A stretch of 64,000 bases of DNA from Okapia johnstoni (Eukaryota > Chordata > Mammalia > Artiodactyla > Giraffidae): assembly GCA_024291935.2 (NCBI GenBank), contig JAGTYA010000026.1, positions 5,498,001 to 5,562,000 of the forward strand. Direction: 5' to 3'. This document shows, one piece after another, positions 1 to 12,300 of the stretch. The notes under the pieces were generated by a model that did not search any database, had not been told where the DNA came from, and was given only the letters and a program-made list of their open reading frames with translations. Position 1 is the first letter of the stretch. Each line of letters begins with the position of its first letter. The translations under genes were made by a program, and so were the position numbers.

Positions 1-224
1 CATATCCCCAAATATGGAGAAAATCTTGAGCCCTTGGAGAGGTGGACATGGGTCGGAGACTTAAGGCTGTCGGCGCTGAGGCTGTAGTGACAGGAGCCTG
101 CGGCCTCCTGGGGAGGAGCTAAGAGGAAAGGGAAGAGATGGACAGGACTGAGGGGTGCTCGCCCCAGGAGCTGTGCTCGGGTGCCTCTACTTGTGTCTAA
201 GAGGGCACGGGCATGCGTGAGGGC

Positions 225-3200
225 TCACGCCTCGCCCTCCTCCCCACTGCTCTCGACACTGGCCTGCCTCACAATCTTCTGGTGCCTGGGTGTGGACCGA
301 CAGCTGGCCTCGCCCTGCTCCTGGAAGGCCCGGGTCCGGCTGGCCACCAGGGCGGCGCTGTTGAGGGCCACCACAGACTGGCGGGACTTCAGGGCAGGCC
401 ACGGTCCCCTGCGGACCTGCTGGCCTCCCGTGGTGCTTGAGGGCTGAGGGAAGGGCTGGGGAGGGTCCTCATCTGAAGATTCTTTTGAAGAGAAAACCTG
501 GAAGAGTGAGACTATAGTCAGGAGGCTGTCTTTCCAGGGCAGGGGCATGAAGAGGGTAGAAGCAGAATGTCTGTTGAGTGAATACAGAAACACTAAGCTA
601 CTCACAGGTCAGATTTCCCTAGGAGAAGGCAGCACCCAAGGCCTCCTGCCCCTGTGTGGCCCCCAGAAGCCCTTCTTAGCCTCCCTCTCCTCCTCTTGCC
701 CCCACTACTTTGTACAGTCCGTCCCGTGTGCCACAAAGGACACATCTTCCATGCCAGGGCCTGAGCTGGGTGCTGAGTGAGGACACCCTGCCTTTAGGAA
801 CACTGACAATCCCCGTCAACCATCTGTTCCCCCCAGCCTTCCACACCCAGTGCCACCTCCTCCAGGAAGCCTCTCCCAAATGTCCCTGTCCTCTGTGAGA
901 TGAGCTGTCTTTCTTTCCTCCAGATCAGCCACCTTGGCCTCAAGTCACATGGGAGCAGGGGGTGACTTCCCAAGGCAGGGGCTAGCTTCTGGTCTTACAC
1001 ATGTGCCCTGCAGCTCTCAGCAGAGGGAGAGAGCTCAGCTATCCAGCCACGACTTTGGTTGTGTGAGTGCTGTGACCACTCTGCACCCCCATCCTTAATG
1101 GGTTGCCCCTCCACTTTGGGAAGGGGTGCTGAGGTCATCCACACCCATCTGGGTTCAGCAGTTGGTTTCGCAGCTCCTGGCCTGGGGAGGATGCTCCCCC
1201 AAGTCTGGGCAGCCCTGAGCCTCAGGAAGCAAGTCTCCTCATCAGGCTGATAGGTGCCTGTAGCTGCCAGCCTAGGGCTGTTTGGCCGTGGAGCCCACCA
1301 GATGGCCCTGTCCCAAGGCTGCACTCCAGCTCCCGTGGAGAGCGGGGCTCACCTGTCCTCACTGTGTCTCCTCCGCTGCTATGAGGGGATGAAAAGGAGC
1401 AGACCAGGGCACGGCCCGCCTGCTCAGGGCCAAGCCGAGCCTCAGTCCTGGACTCTCTCCGTCCTCCCGCCATCTGCCCCCTCCTCCTCTTGGCCCCCAC
1501 CCTGCTTCAGCCTGGCTCCTCCCGTGGCCGCAGCCTCACCTCTGGCAGGTCAGCATCGCCTGAGGGGCTGTCCAGCTCCAAAGGAGGCTCCAGGAGGCTG
1601 ATGGACCTCATGACCCCACGGAGGTTGATACGGGGCCGCGACCCAGGTGCTTCTTTTGGGGCTGCCTGGCTGTCCTCTGACCCCATGACATTCAGCTCCC
1701 CACTGCCCCCCGGTTCTGGCTGAAGAGGTGGGAACGGTGTAGAGACCTCGGGGGCCAGGGGCTCCTCTGGGGAGGCCCCACCCACTTTCTGCTCCCAGAC
1801 ATGGCTCTGCCGGCTGTGAGGGGGCGGCCCTGAGTCAGCTTCGAGTGACCCAGCAGCCACCCCCAGTGTCCACCCCCACACCCCCTTCCCTTGTCCCCCC
1901 CACTGCATACCTAGCAGTCAGGATGCCCTGGTAGGTCTGCAGCTGGCGCAGGAAGCCGGGGTTGGGGCGGGCAATGGGCCGGAGCTCCTGCACGTGGTGC
2001 AGAGCCTGCTCCAGGCTCCAGCCGTACTGCTTCATGGCATAGGCGATCACTGTGGCAGCCGAGCGGCTGACGCCCATCTTGCAGTGGACGAGCACCCGGG
2101 TGCCCTGCGCTCTGTGGAGGCCAAACACGGTCAGCTTCCCCTTCCCCACCCGTCACTGTGCTGTGTGGGGGCAGGGCAGCTCGCTGGCTCGCCTCCCAGA
2201 GCAGAGGGGAAAGGAGGTGAGGGCCCTGAGGGCCAGAAAAGCTGAGGGCAGGGCAGACAGCTGGCGGGCACGGGCAGCAGAGGGCAGGCGGCTGAGGTGG
2301 GGCGGGCGGCATGGCCCCACCTGGCGGCCTCCACGAAGCGGTGTGTCTCCTTCCAGTGGGGCAGCAGCTGGGCCGACTCCTCATCCCAGAGGCGCACGTT
2401 GTGGTAGGTAAAGCGCTCGGGGTAGAAGTTGTCAATCTCACGGGCCATGTTCAAGATGTGGCTCACCCTGCAGCCCAGGCACGAGCCAGGCTGACACGGA
2501 GCCGGCGCACCCTGGGCGCTTAGTGTTCTTGGTGCTGAGGGTCAGGGGCGGGGGGGTACAGTTGCAGTGGGAAGGGGAGGTGACTGTGACCTTGAGCAAA
2601 TCGGTTTACCCCACTGGGCTTGAGTACTGTCCTCCCCTCCCTGCCCCTGCCTGGCTTCCAGGTAGCTGCGGGCCATCTGCCGCACAAGTCCTTATCTTAT
2701 CATCAGAAGTCAGTTAGGGCTTTTTTTTCAGGGTGGGGGGGGCACTGTTCTGTGCAGCATGTGGGATCTTAGTTCCCAGACCAGGGATCGAACTCATGCC
2801 CCCTGCATTGGAAGTGCAGAGTCTTAACACTGGACCTCCAGGGAGGTCCCCAGAGAAGGGCTTTTGAGCTCAGCTGAGCCTGGCTGGATGTGCAATAGCT
2901 AAAACCTATTGTCATAGGTTTCCCGAAAGCCCATGGTGGACAAGTGACTGAAGTGTTGGGAGCAGGCAGCCGGAGAGGGGCCCTGCCTTCTCCAAGAGAC
3001 ATGGTCAGACAGAGAGGGGCGTTTCTGCTTTACAGCTCGGGAGAGGGTAGAGGGGACCATGGAGCTGCTAGCAGACCAGCAAGGTAGCTATTCCCCTGTC
3101 CCGGCCTGAGCCTGTGGGAGGGCAGCAGCCCCGGGGCGGAGCTGGAAGCAGAGTTAGCGGCTGCTGAGAGGGTTCTGGGAGTTTCTGGCCAGGTCTCCCC

Positions 3201-6200
3201 TTGGGGAAGACGGAGGGTGGGCAGTCCTGAGGGGGCTTGAAACCCCACCTGTTTCTCTGCAGCTCCTCCAGGTTCGCTGCGTTCCACTCTGAGCCCTGGC
3301 AACAGGGAGAGCGCATCATTCGGTCTCTCCCGGCTCTGGCCGTCCCCACCTCCCACCCCCAGCCTGCAGCTCACCAGGTAGAGGTGGGGGAAGATGCGGG
3401 ATGCCCGGTCTTGCTGGGCCATGAGCAGCAGCATCTGGTTGTCGATGAAGTCGCGGTACTGCTGGAGAGGACATCCCAGACGTAGCTCCAGGGCCTGGCG
3501 GATCTGCAGGCAGGCGGGTGAGGCGAGGATGGGGCACCTCGCAAGGTTCCTACACCCCACCCTCCCCTCTGGGGCCTCTGAGGACAGTACTGTGTCCCAT
3601 CACGGCAGAGAAACTGAGGCCAGGCATGTGGAAACAGCTCAGACAGGAGGAGCGCTAAAGGGGAAGGCTCCAAGGAGAGGACCACTCTGGCGCCCAGCCG
3701 GAGGGCCCCCACCCAGGGCCTAGTTCCCCCCTCATCCCCGCACCCGGCCCACCTCTTTGGAAGTGACGTTGTCCAGGTCACTGGTGTCCAGCACCTCCCA
3801 CAGCTCGGCCCGGATCGCCTGCTCCATCTGCTCCTGTTCTGAGGGCCTGGGACCCGAGCCTGTCAGTCCAGGGCCCCTCCCCCTCTCTGCTATGGCACCT
3901 CCCCCCAAGCCCCCTCCCTGTACTGACCGGCTGGGCTCCACGCAGGGAGGCCGCAGAGACTCCAAGTCGTCCATGGCCATCCACTCGTTGAGACAGCTCT
4001 GGTCAGAGCTCAGTCTGTCCTGGTAGTGGCTGGTCCAGGTGAGGGCACTGCCCCCTGGCACAAGACCACTGTTGAGAGCCGCCTCACATGCCTGGTGCAA
4101 CACCTGGAGCGTGGCCCTGGGACAGAGGGGAGGCCGGGTCACACCGTCCTCCCAGCGGCCCTCCCCAGACCCTGCGGCCACGCTGGAGCCACGCCCCTTA
4201 CCACATGGTCTGAATGGAGACTGGCTTGAAGATCCGACTCTGCCCCCCGGACGTCACACTGAAGCCCCTGTGGGAGATGCAGTGGGGTGGGACCTGGCTC
4301 TAGAACAGCGCCTCCGAGAGGCCTACCCATTAGCCACCTCACGAGGCTGGTCCTCAGAACATATACACATCGTCTGAGCTTCAAAATAAGCCCTGTTTGC
4401 CAGGCATGGGGCAGCTGAGACCCGGAGAAGTTAGGTGACTTGCCCAGGCTCTCACGGTGGATCTCAGGTGGAGCTGAGAGTAGGCCCAGCCTGGAGTTCT
4501 GCAGGTGCTCCCCAGTACCAACCCCCCGGGCGTACATCACACTTGGTTATTTCACCCTCTGGCCCCTCTCTTCCTTTCCCTTCCCTCGAGGTGCCACCTC
4601 TTACCCGTCTCCATCTAGGTACACCTGGGTGTCACTCCATAGAGGCAAGACCAGGCCGAGGGTGCAGCTGGGGGAGCTGGCGCGGACAGAGGGCAATCAG
4701 CCGTCCATCAGCACCAGCGCCTCCCCTCCTGGCCCTCCTGTTCCTCCTCCCTGTTCCCACCTGCTGTCAGGGAAGTCCACGCCCAGAAGGACTGTCTCAT
4801 CCTGGCTCAGACCTTCTCTGGTGGAAACTACCAGCAGGTAGCGGAGCCGGGGGGCCCGAGCCGCCTCCAGCTGGGCTGCCTGGGGAAGATGAGAAGGAAG
4901 AAGCCTGGGGTCACAGTGGCCCAGGGGACCTGTTCTCCCCACCCCCACCTGACACACATCCGGGTCTGGAACAGACCTCCCCCTGTTCCCTCTGCATCCA
5001 CCCCTCCCTCCCCAGATACCAGATCAGTGGTTACAGTCTAGTGGTTCCCAGCTTTGGGATTTCATGGTCCGTTAAAATGTTTATAAAGAGTTTTCTCAAA
5101 GGGGATGTATGTGGGGAGAAAAGGGGGAGCGTGGGCATGACAGATCACTCATTTTTTTTTTTTTCCTGCTAGGAAGGAAGTTTAAAAAACACCTTTCCAG
5201 TTGCCATTACCATAATTTGATTCCAGAAATGTTTGTTACCAAAGAAATATTAAGGACCCAATCTCACAATAAAGGGTGGTACTTCTGTGGAATTAATTCT
5301 GCCTTAGAAAAGACTGTGTCTCGTTTTTCCCATCTTGCTATACACAGTGAGATGTTCCACAGGCATCTGGGAATTGGTTCTCCCTTTCCCGCCTGTGTCC
5401 CATCCCTGTGGGCCCTTCCAGGACAGCAGCCCACGGTGGGTGCTCAGCAGGCCCCCCCCTGAGCACCAGTCCCTTTGTGGGCACCTCACATAGTCAGGAA
5501 GGTCTTGTGCTGGTTGAACAGAAATCCGACTCTGGGTAATTCCCCGCTCTTGGTCCTAATCTTGCCCTATAGGCTCAAGTGGGACAAACCTCCCCATCCT
5601 CTCCCAGCTCTCTCCAGAGACTTGAAGACACCACCTCGCCCTGTTAAAACAACTCTAGCTGAAACCGCAGAGTCATCGTGGTTTGGGTAATCTCTACGCT
5701 CCCCAGGGTGCCCCCTGCCCTCACATCACTGCTCTCCAAACACACACTGGCTCTGTTCCACTCTCCCCTCCCAGCTGAGGAGTGGCTCTCTCCCTTTCAG
5801 AGGACCAGAGGGCTCCGGACGGGGCCCTCACCAGGCGGATGTCGTCCTGTGGCCTCAGCAGCTGGACCATGAGGTGCAGGTGTTGGCTCTGCTCCTGCTT
5901 GCCGGGACTCGGGGGCCTGTGCCCGTTGTCTGTCTGGTCCCCGGGGGACTGCCCTTCCCCGGGGGGCTCCTCCGCTGGCTCCGGGCTGGGCCTGGCGGCG
6001 TCTCCATCGTCCCCTCCATCCTGCAGTCCCAGGACAGCCCCTCGGAGTACTGCAAAGCTCTGCCTGGCAGGGGAGCAAGGACACCGTGACCGCCCATCCC
6101 ACCCCTCAGGACAGGGGAGTCAACCCCCAGAACCGCCTGGAGGATTTATTAAATCAGGTGTTGGCCCCCATCCCCAGAGACTCAGTGGGCCTGGAGGGGA

Positions 6201-7246
6201 GACCTGAGAAGGTGCATCCCTACCCAGTTCCAAGGTGATGCTGCCTCAGTGCTTCAGGAACCACTGCCTTGGAGGCTCTCAAGCCTCGAGCCCATCTTTC
6301 CCTTCCCACCTGCCTAACTCAGTAAATAACTGTGACCTTGGTGGGGACCCAGGAGTCCTCAGGCTCTGCTGTCCCATCCTGACCCATAACGTGGGACCAC
6401 TGGCCAGAGCTAGGTCCAGGATAAGGAGCCTTAGCTGACCGAGGGAATATGGAAGCAAAGGCAGCCAGTCTTACCCACTAGCAACTCTGTCCCCACATAC
6501 TAAGTAGTTGGCTTTGGCTGCGAGTCCCCCCAGAGGGCAGTGACCAAGCCTCGTGGCTGAATGGAGGTGCGTGTGTGGGGAGAGGCGCTCACCTTCGCTG
6601 GAGCCGGCTTCTGCGCTGGGACACCTGGTCCTGCTGAGAAGGCAGCCCCCAGGGCAGAGTGAAGTGGTGGGAAAGGACTCCTCCCCAGGTTCAGGGTGCT
6701 GGGGTTGGGGGTGCAGGGATCACGCTCGCCCCTCTCCGCCCCCCTCCCTCGTTCCTCTTCTTCCTCCCTCGGTCCCCCCCCCGACCCCCCGCAGTGGGGA
6801 AAGGAACCAGAAAAAGTGTCAGATCCTTTTCTATTCCAGTCCACTTTCCACGTGGAGACACTGGCGGAGCCGGGCCCAGGTCCAGGCCGGCAGCCAGAGG
6901 TAAGGGAGGGGGAGCGCTGCTGGAGATGCCTGAGGGTTTGGGCCAGGTTTGGGCCCAGGACGGGGTAGGGCCTCCGTGGGCGCTCGGGGCTCCGGATCTT
7001 GCCTTGGTCCGAGTTCCTGGTTGCCTCAAGATCTCCCCCAAGCCGCTCTAGCCTGAGACGTGAAGTCCCCCTCCGCACACCCGCAGGGTTGAGGGGAGGC
7101 TGCCCGTGGGCAGCAAGCACTCCCCCAGGCCCAACTGGCAGCCAACTGCGTGGGCAGGAGCACAGCCAAGCCAGACTCACCGTGGGCCCCACAGGCGTGG
7201 AGTGGCCGCTGGCCGGGGGCGAGCGGCTTACTGTGACCAGGGCCAT
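225..7246 (-). CDS. SSH3: Slingshot protein phosphatase 3, complete coding region (14 exons)
   Basis: SSH3 dephosphorylates phospho-cofilin/ADF and so promotes actin filament turnover in the cytoplasm. Coding exons, 5' to 3': 7246-7181, 6630-6593, 6063-5832, 4879-4761, 4676-4605, 4267-4202, 4116-3928, 3846-3753, 3503-3375, 3295-3249, 2467-2321, 2111-1911, 1813-1540, 497-225. They sum to 1947 nt, 648 aa plus stop; human SSH3 is about 659 aa. All introns are GT-AG and all phases close. The protein starts MALVTVSRSPP, as in the human protein. It has the slingshot N-terminal domain, a DEK-C-like segment (QAIRAELWEVLD to about IDNQM) and a dual-specificity phosphatase domain whose HCKMGVSRS loop holds Cys410. 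The C-terminal tail is Pro/Ser/Glu rich and ends GEEGEA. Compared with human, the bases after STREG lack two residues. No polyadenylation signal is visible below 225, so the 3' UTR continues off the window. Confidence 0.96.
1911..2111 (-). other. SSH3: SSH3 catalytic exon (phosphatase signature loop)
   Basis: This 201-nt exon encodes the HC-X5-R signature HCKMGVSRS, with the nucleophilic cysteine at codon 410 and the phosphate-binding arginine five residues later. It continues through a helix ending GFLRQLQTYQG. The exon before it, at 2321-2467, carries the general-acid side of the domain (DNFYPERFTYHNVRLWDEES). Cys, Arg and the surrounding small residues are all present, so the enzyme should be active, unlike pseudophosphatase relatives. 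Confidence 0.93.
2719..2850 (-). repeat. tRNA-derived SINE (CHR/tRNA-Glu type), reverse orientation
   Basis: Read on the minus strand this is the familiar cetartiodactyl SINE. It starts with the 'ggacctccctggaggtcca' head, has the RGTTCGATCCCTGGT-like B-box segment, then 'ctaagatcccacatgc', and ends in an A-rich tail, seen here as T8 at about 2722-2729. It lies in the SSH3 intron between the exons at 2467 and 3295 and is in the same orientation as the gene. Confidence 0.85.
4395..4510. repeat. Probable MIR remnant in an SSH3 intron
   Basis: The string 'ctgagacccggagaagttaggtgacttgcccaggctctc' is typical of the MIR core (gagaagttaagtgacttgcccaaggtcac). The rest of the 4268-4604 intron shows nothing else recognisable. 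Confidence 0.5.
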
Positions 7247-7650
7247 GGGGCCAGGCCGGGGGCACCTGGGCCGGTACGGCGCGGCGCGCTCCCTCAGCCC
7301 CGCGGACAGACGGCCCCTGCCCCGCAGGACCAGGAAGGAGAGTCCGGCGCCACCAGGGCCTGGCACCTCCTCGGGGCGGACCTTAAAGGGCCAGACGCCC
7401 GTCCAGCACGGCCTGCGGAGCCCGCACGCAGTGGCCACCGCCCCTCCCTCCGCGTCTCCGCCTCGCCCCCGCCCCTCAAAGCACGTTGGGGGCGGGGCCA
7501 GAGGGCGGGGCGCAGGTGAGGCGCCGAGCCTCGGCGGCGGGAAAAGGCAGCCTACGCGGCGCTCAGGGTTCGGTCCCACCTCCCGGGAGGCGCCCCAGCC
7601 CCAGTCCTCGGCTCCGCCCGGCTCGGTCACCTGAGCTGTGCTCTGGGCCT
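7181..7650 (-). promoter_or_regulatory. SSH3: SSH3 CpG-rich promoter and 5' UTR
   Basis: CpG density rises sharply around and upstream of the SSH3 start codon (7246). GC boxes of the GGGCGG/CCGCCC type cluster at about 7458-7515, next to 'cacgttgggggcggggcc'. No TATA box sits at a convincing distance, which suits a CpG-island housekeeping promoter. The transcription start cannot be placed from sequence alone; the 7250-7450 interval is most likely. Confidence 0.7.
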
Positions 7651-8340
7651 CAACCATCCTGTTACCCCGCAGAGGTGGAGCCCAGGGAGGCAGGGCTGAG
7701 GACCCAGGTCTTGGAGAGGACCCGACACGGTGGGTCTCAAGTGGAGGCGCCCCAGACTTCTTTCTGCTGGGTGGCCCCGGCACCTCCACTCGGCACGAGT
7801 AGTTGAGAGACTCGCAGAGCTTCAGGGGGTGTCAGGCTGGATTTAGAACAAACCCATAGGCTCACAAGGGGTCCTCGGGGCCACTTTGGAGGTGAGCTGG
7901 GCGGGGCTGAGCAGGTTCAGGGCCGCAGCAGAGGGAAGTGACTTGTCTAATGTCACTGCAGTCGAACCTGCCAGGGTAGGTAGGGGGAGGAACCCAGGCC
8001 TGAGCTGCAGGGGCGCCGCCTCCGAGCCACCTGGAGAACCAGGCTCTGCCCTTCCCGAATTCCGGGAAAGCCCGGGTCTCCAGCAGGTGGGACTGGCCTC
8101 AGAGGAACTGAGCACCTTTAGGGAGCACCTACCCCGTGAGGGCGCTTGACACCTGTCGGCTCATTTTACCCTCCCAGCAGCCCTGAGTGTTGGAGGGGGT
8201 CTCATTTAAAGCTGAGGAAACAGGCCAAGGGGGCCATGGTCAGGATTCAAATCCAAGTCCTAAGGCCATTACCCACAGTGTCTTGCCTTGGTACCCCCCA
8301 CCAGGCCCCCCCACCCCACACTGAGCAGAGCAAGCCTGCT
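7651..8340. other. Short spacer between SSH3 promoter and ANKRD13D 3' end
   Basis: I see no gene here. At 8110-8260 there is a probable MIR fragment ('tttaccctcccagcagccctgag ... aagctgaggaaacaggcc'). The spacing means transcription of ANKRD13D must terminate within roughly 1 kb of the SSH3 start. Confidence 0.6.
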
Positions 8341-8352
8341 GCTGAGGGTCTC

Positions 8353-8358
8353 TTTATT
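8353..8358 (-). terminator. ANKRD13D: Polyadenylation signal of ANKRD13D
   Basis: TTTATT on the plus strand is AATAAA on the minus strand, 145-150 nt downstream of the ANKRD13D stop at 8503. It gives a short 3' UTR of about 170 nt, with cleavage expected near 8330-8345. Confidence 0.75.
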
Positions 8359-8502
8359 TCCATCTTGGTCTCCAAGGCCAGCCCCCACCTCTAGGGCTCC
8401 AGGCCCCCAAACCCAGCAGCTGAGTGTTTATAAATAAATAAATTACAAAAGTGGGTGGGGGAGCAACCCAGACGCCCTCCCTCCCGAGGGCGGGGCGGGG
8501 GC

Positions 8503-9389
8503 TCAGTGCTCGGTGAGCGAGAGCTGCAGGATCCGCTGTAGGTCCTCCTCCTCCTGCTGCCCCCGGCGCTCCCGCTCCTCCTGCTCGCGCGAGGACAGCT
8601 CCAGGGCCAGGCGAAGCTGCTCCTCAAAGCTCTGGGGGGCCGGGGTCGGGGGCGTCCTGTGCAGGGAGCCCGGACCTCCGGGCTCTGTGGACATCCGCAG
8701 GCTTTCCTGGAGGGCCCTTCCAGGCCAGGCATGAGAGGGGAGAACAGACTCGTGAGCCCAAAGGCTTGGGAGGGGACTGAGGGCTGGGCCAGGCTGTGGA
8801 GGGCGCAGATAAGGGCAGGGGGGCTGGGACCGGAAGACCAGAGAGAAGACCGGGTCCTGTCTCCCCAGGCTTCATGCCTGCCGCCCTCCCTGGTGGGCAG
8901 CCCTGAAGGTGCAGGGTGGCCTCAAAGAGGGTGTGGGGTCCTGGGGCCAGCACCTCCCCGCTCCCTACCCCACACCTGCCAAGAGCCCCCAGGGCTGGCA
9001 GGACCCGTGAGGCAGGGCAGGGCTGAGACCTGGCCCTGGTAGGTCCTAGCGAGCTCACCGCTCCAGCTGAAGCTGCTCCTCGTAGGCCGTGGCCTGGTGA
9101 TGATGGACGCCAGGCCGGGTGTTGGTCAGGGCTTCCCAGACAGTCACCTGCAGCAGCCAGAGCCCTGAGCTGTCACCTCTGCCACCCTGGCCCACGCCCA
9201 GGGCCCAGCCCGGGCCGCACCCCACCTGCTCTGCCTCCGTGCCCGCCTCCAGCAGGCTCTGCTGGATGGCAAACTGCAGCAGGTCATCATCCTCGTCACG
9301 CAGGGGCTCGCTGCGCTCCGCGCCCAGCACGCTGTACCCCTTGGGCACCTCGAACACAGCAGGGTCCACCTCACAGGGGAAGGGGCTCC
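8503..9389 (-). other. ANKRD13D: ANKRD13D ubiquitin-interacting motif region
   Basis: Three exons (9389-9226, 9147-9059, 8716-8503) encode four UIM-type helices. They are [19 protein letters not shown], a second spanning the exon junction around [14 protein letters not shown], a third [13 protein letters not shown], and the last [13 protein letters not shown] three residues before the stop. Each has the acidic run, the central Ala/Leu and the conserved Ser of the UIM consensus. Confidence 0.88.
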
Positions 9390-12300
9390 CTGGGCGCAGC
9401 AGAGGGGTCGTGCTCAGCCCCCCTACCTGGCACACAGAGGCGGGCGAACCTCACGGCCCTATGCCTGCCCGCAGCGGTACCTGAAGCTGCAACAGCAGAG
9501 CCGGGCGCCGGCACCCACACCGAGCTCAGGGGCTCATCGCAGCCACACAGGTTGCTGAAGGTGATGCGGGCATTGAGCACGTGGAAGAGGGGGATCTCTG
9601 TGAGGAGACAGGCAGCCTAAGCCAGCCCTGCCGCCACTCCCAAGAGGGTGCTGCCTGGGACCCTCCTGCTGCCCGGCCCACCCTCTCACCAATCTTGACC
9701 GGGAAGCCGGGCGGAAGGCGCAGGGTGATGAAGTCACGCAGCTTGGCAAAGTGAGCGTTGCTGATGGCCATCAGGTCGATGATGGGCGTCACCTGGTCCC
9801 CCAGGGACAGCGGGTGCTCCTCGCTCAGCCACAGCGTCGCCTTGAACCTGCCCGGCCAACCGCAGGATGTGGGTCAAGGAACCTCTGGTGGCCCCTCTGC
9901 TGAAGCCCACCTACTCTGGACACCTGCCTCTATGCATGCTCTCCGCCTGGCCTGGGGGACCCTCTTCTCTGCTCAGCGGCTCCTGCCTGCTTCCCCTGGG
10001 AGCTTATGTCCTTCTGGCCCTACAGCCCGGGCTGTCCCCAGGCCCCAGGCTCAGCCTGGCCCATCCACAGCCCCATCCTCCTCCTCAGCCCAGAGCCAGC
10101 ACCTCGCACGCACGGCACTTCCTCTGGGGTCCAGCAACCCCCTCGAAAATTCAGGACTGCACCGCTAGGGTCACATCCCAGTCCCCAGCTAAGGGAGCCC
10201 ACGTGAAGCTCCAGGGAGAGTGCAGGGCCCATGGGAAGTTCTAGAACTCACAGCTCATCAGGGCCTCCCAGCACCTTGTGGGCAGATGGTCAAATGCGAC
10301 TGTTCTCCTTTTACTAAGGGGGGTCTAGACTCTCAGAGGGGAAGATGATTCCTCGGGCCCCAAAGCCAAGAGGTGTGAGAGCCCTGTGCCCTTTCCCTCA
10401 GCCACAAGCTGGCTCCCAGCAAGTGTTTATTCAATTGAACAGAAAGCCATCCATTCATCCATTCATTCACGAGAGAGTAGAGTCTAGAAGGCAGCTGGCT
10501 GGGTGAGTGGTCCCCCACTCCAGGGGGCCCCGTGTGTGAGGGGAATCTACAAGGGCTTGGGGGCACAGAGGGAAGCCTGCAACCAGCCCTCAGACCTCAC
10601 CTCTGTACTTTGCTGGACATCTCAATGGGGCGGCCGATGTTCCTCGACTCCAGGCTGAAGTTGGGGTCAAAGTATTCATCGGGGGAAATGGCTGTGGGGT
10701 TTGTGGGGCTGGCTGCCTGCTGCACAGGAGCCTGCGTGGGCCCCAGGACTAGGCTTAGCGCTCCGGAGGCGCTGGCCTGGCCCTGCCCAGTGGCCCCTGC
10801 CAGCCGGGCCCCCAGCACCCACCCCCCAGCCCTGGCTCACCCCATTGTGGGAGGAGTGCTGCTGGGCCATCCCAAGGAAGGACTGGAATGGAGTCTTCCC
10901 CCCTAAGGAGAAGGGGTGGAGCCCATCAGGGGACCTGGGGCCACTGCCCCTAGACTGCCCACACCCACCTTCCACCCTGGAGCCTCCTGGGTAGTGGGAG
11001 GCAGAGTAGATGGGAATGGGGACGGAGACGTCCCAGCTTGGCCCAGACACTCTGGCCCTGACCCCACACATGGGTGATCCGCCCCATATGGTGTGACTGG
11101 GCAGCGGGCAGGCGCACCTGGGTTTACCTTTGATCCTCGCCTTGTCCTGATCAGAGAGGTGCTCCGTGCGTGTGCGTGTCACCAGCTCCACGTTGGTGGC
11201 ACTGTACACCTGGGGAGCAGGAGGGACACGCGAGGAGCTGGGGGCTCGGAGCCTGTTCCCCACACTCAGCCTCACTAGCACAGGACCCAGGGACAGGTGA
11301 GATCTCGCTCCCCGCAGTGGAGGCGGTGGGGTCTGAACCCCAGGGAGTCACTAATGAGGGAAAACGCTCCTCGCTTCATCTTGGTGATCTGGGTGGGGGG
11401 TCTGTGCTGTGGGTGATCCCTGTGGGCTCAGCAGGGGCCACACGGGGCTTCCGGAGCCCGTGGACTGCTCAGCCTCTCCCTCTACACGGGGTGGATGTGG
11501 AGAAGGGGCAGAGTTCCTGGGCCTCGTCTCCTACCCCAGCCCCCACCACTAGGCTCTCCTGCCTTGGCCTCGTAGCCGCTAACGGTTTCCATCTTCTCAG
11601 ACCGCCAGCCCCAGATACCACATTTGTTCCTGAAACAGACCAAACAGGAGCTCATGAGGACTCATACCCCCCAACTCTGGCCAAAGTCGTCCCTTCCAAA
11701 GACTCCCTCCAATCAGCCTTCCCACTGGGAAACACACAGGGACCTTGAAGGGGCTGCCTGGACAGCTCGGACAAATGAACAGAGGACTGAGGACTAGGAA
11801 GTACTGGGGAACTGTTCATTTTTGCTAACAGTTGGGGCTCAGTTTAAAAACATCCTTATCTGTTACAGTCACATACAGATGCATGTACTGCTGAAATGAT
11901 AAGGCATCTGGGATGTGCTTTAAAATCAAGGAAAAGGAAAAAGGAAAAAAGTATGGAAGAGCAGATTCAACAAGACTGGCAAAATGTTGGGAATTCCCTG
12001 GTGATCCAGTGGTTAGGACTTGGTGCGTCCACTGCAGGGGGCATGGGTTCGATCTCTGGTCAAGGAACTAAGATCTCACGTGCCGCACAGCACAGCCAAA
12101 AAAAAAAAAAGCAAAATGTTGATACATGTTAAAGTTTGAGCGATGAGTATATTATACTAGTCTATGTGCTTTAACTTTTCCACAATAAAAATTAAAAAAT
12201 AAAAATATGTCTGACTCAATAATAGTTGAAGACTTTATAACGCCACCTTCAAGAAGGGAAAGAACGAGGAGACAAATCAGCAAGGAAACGGAAGACTTGA

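Noticed and set aside
4435..5172. A 245-codon plus-strand open frame over SSH3 introns and exons.
   Set aside because: It is antisense to well supported SSH3 exons 4 and 5 and has no recognisable domain.
6500..7789. A second 429-codon minus-strand open frame across the SSH3 first exons.
   Set aside because: It crosses introns and the promoter. SSH3 exons 1 and 2 with proper splice sites explain the coding part, and the rest is GC-rich filler.
10716..10722. A CAGCAG tandem acceptor for the ANKRD13D exon 10601.
   Set aside because: Protein similarity ([12 protein letters not shown]) and phase place the true acceptor at 10732, making these bases coding.
11985..12112. Possible tRNA genes suggested by B-box-like GTTCGATC motifs here and in other SINEs.
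   Set aside because: These are tRNA-derived SINE heads with A-rich tails; none has a full cloverleaf with a proper anticodon arm.
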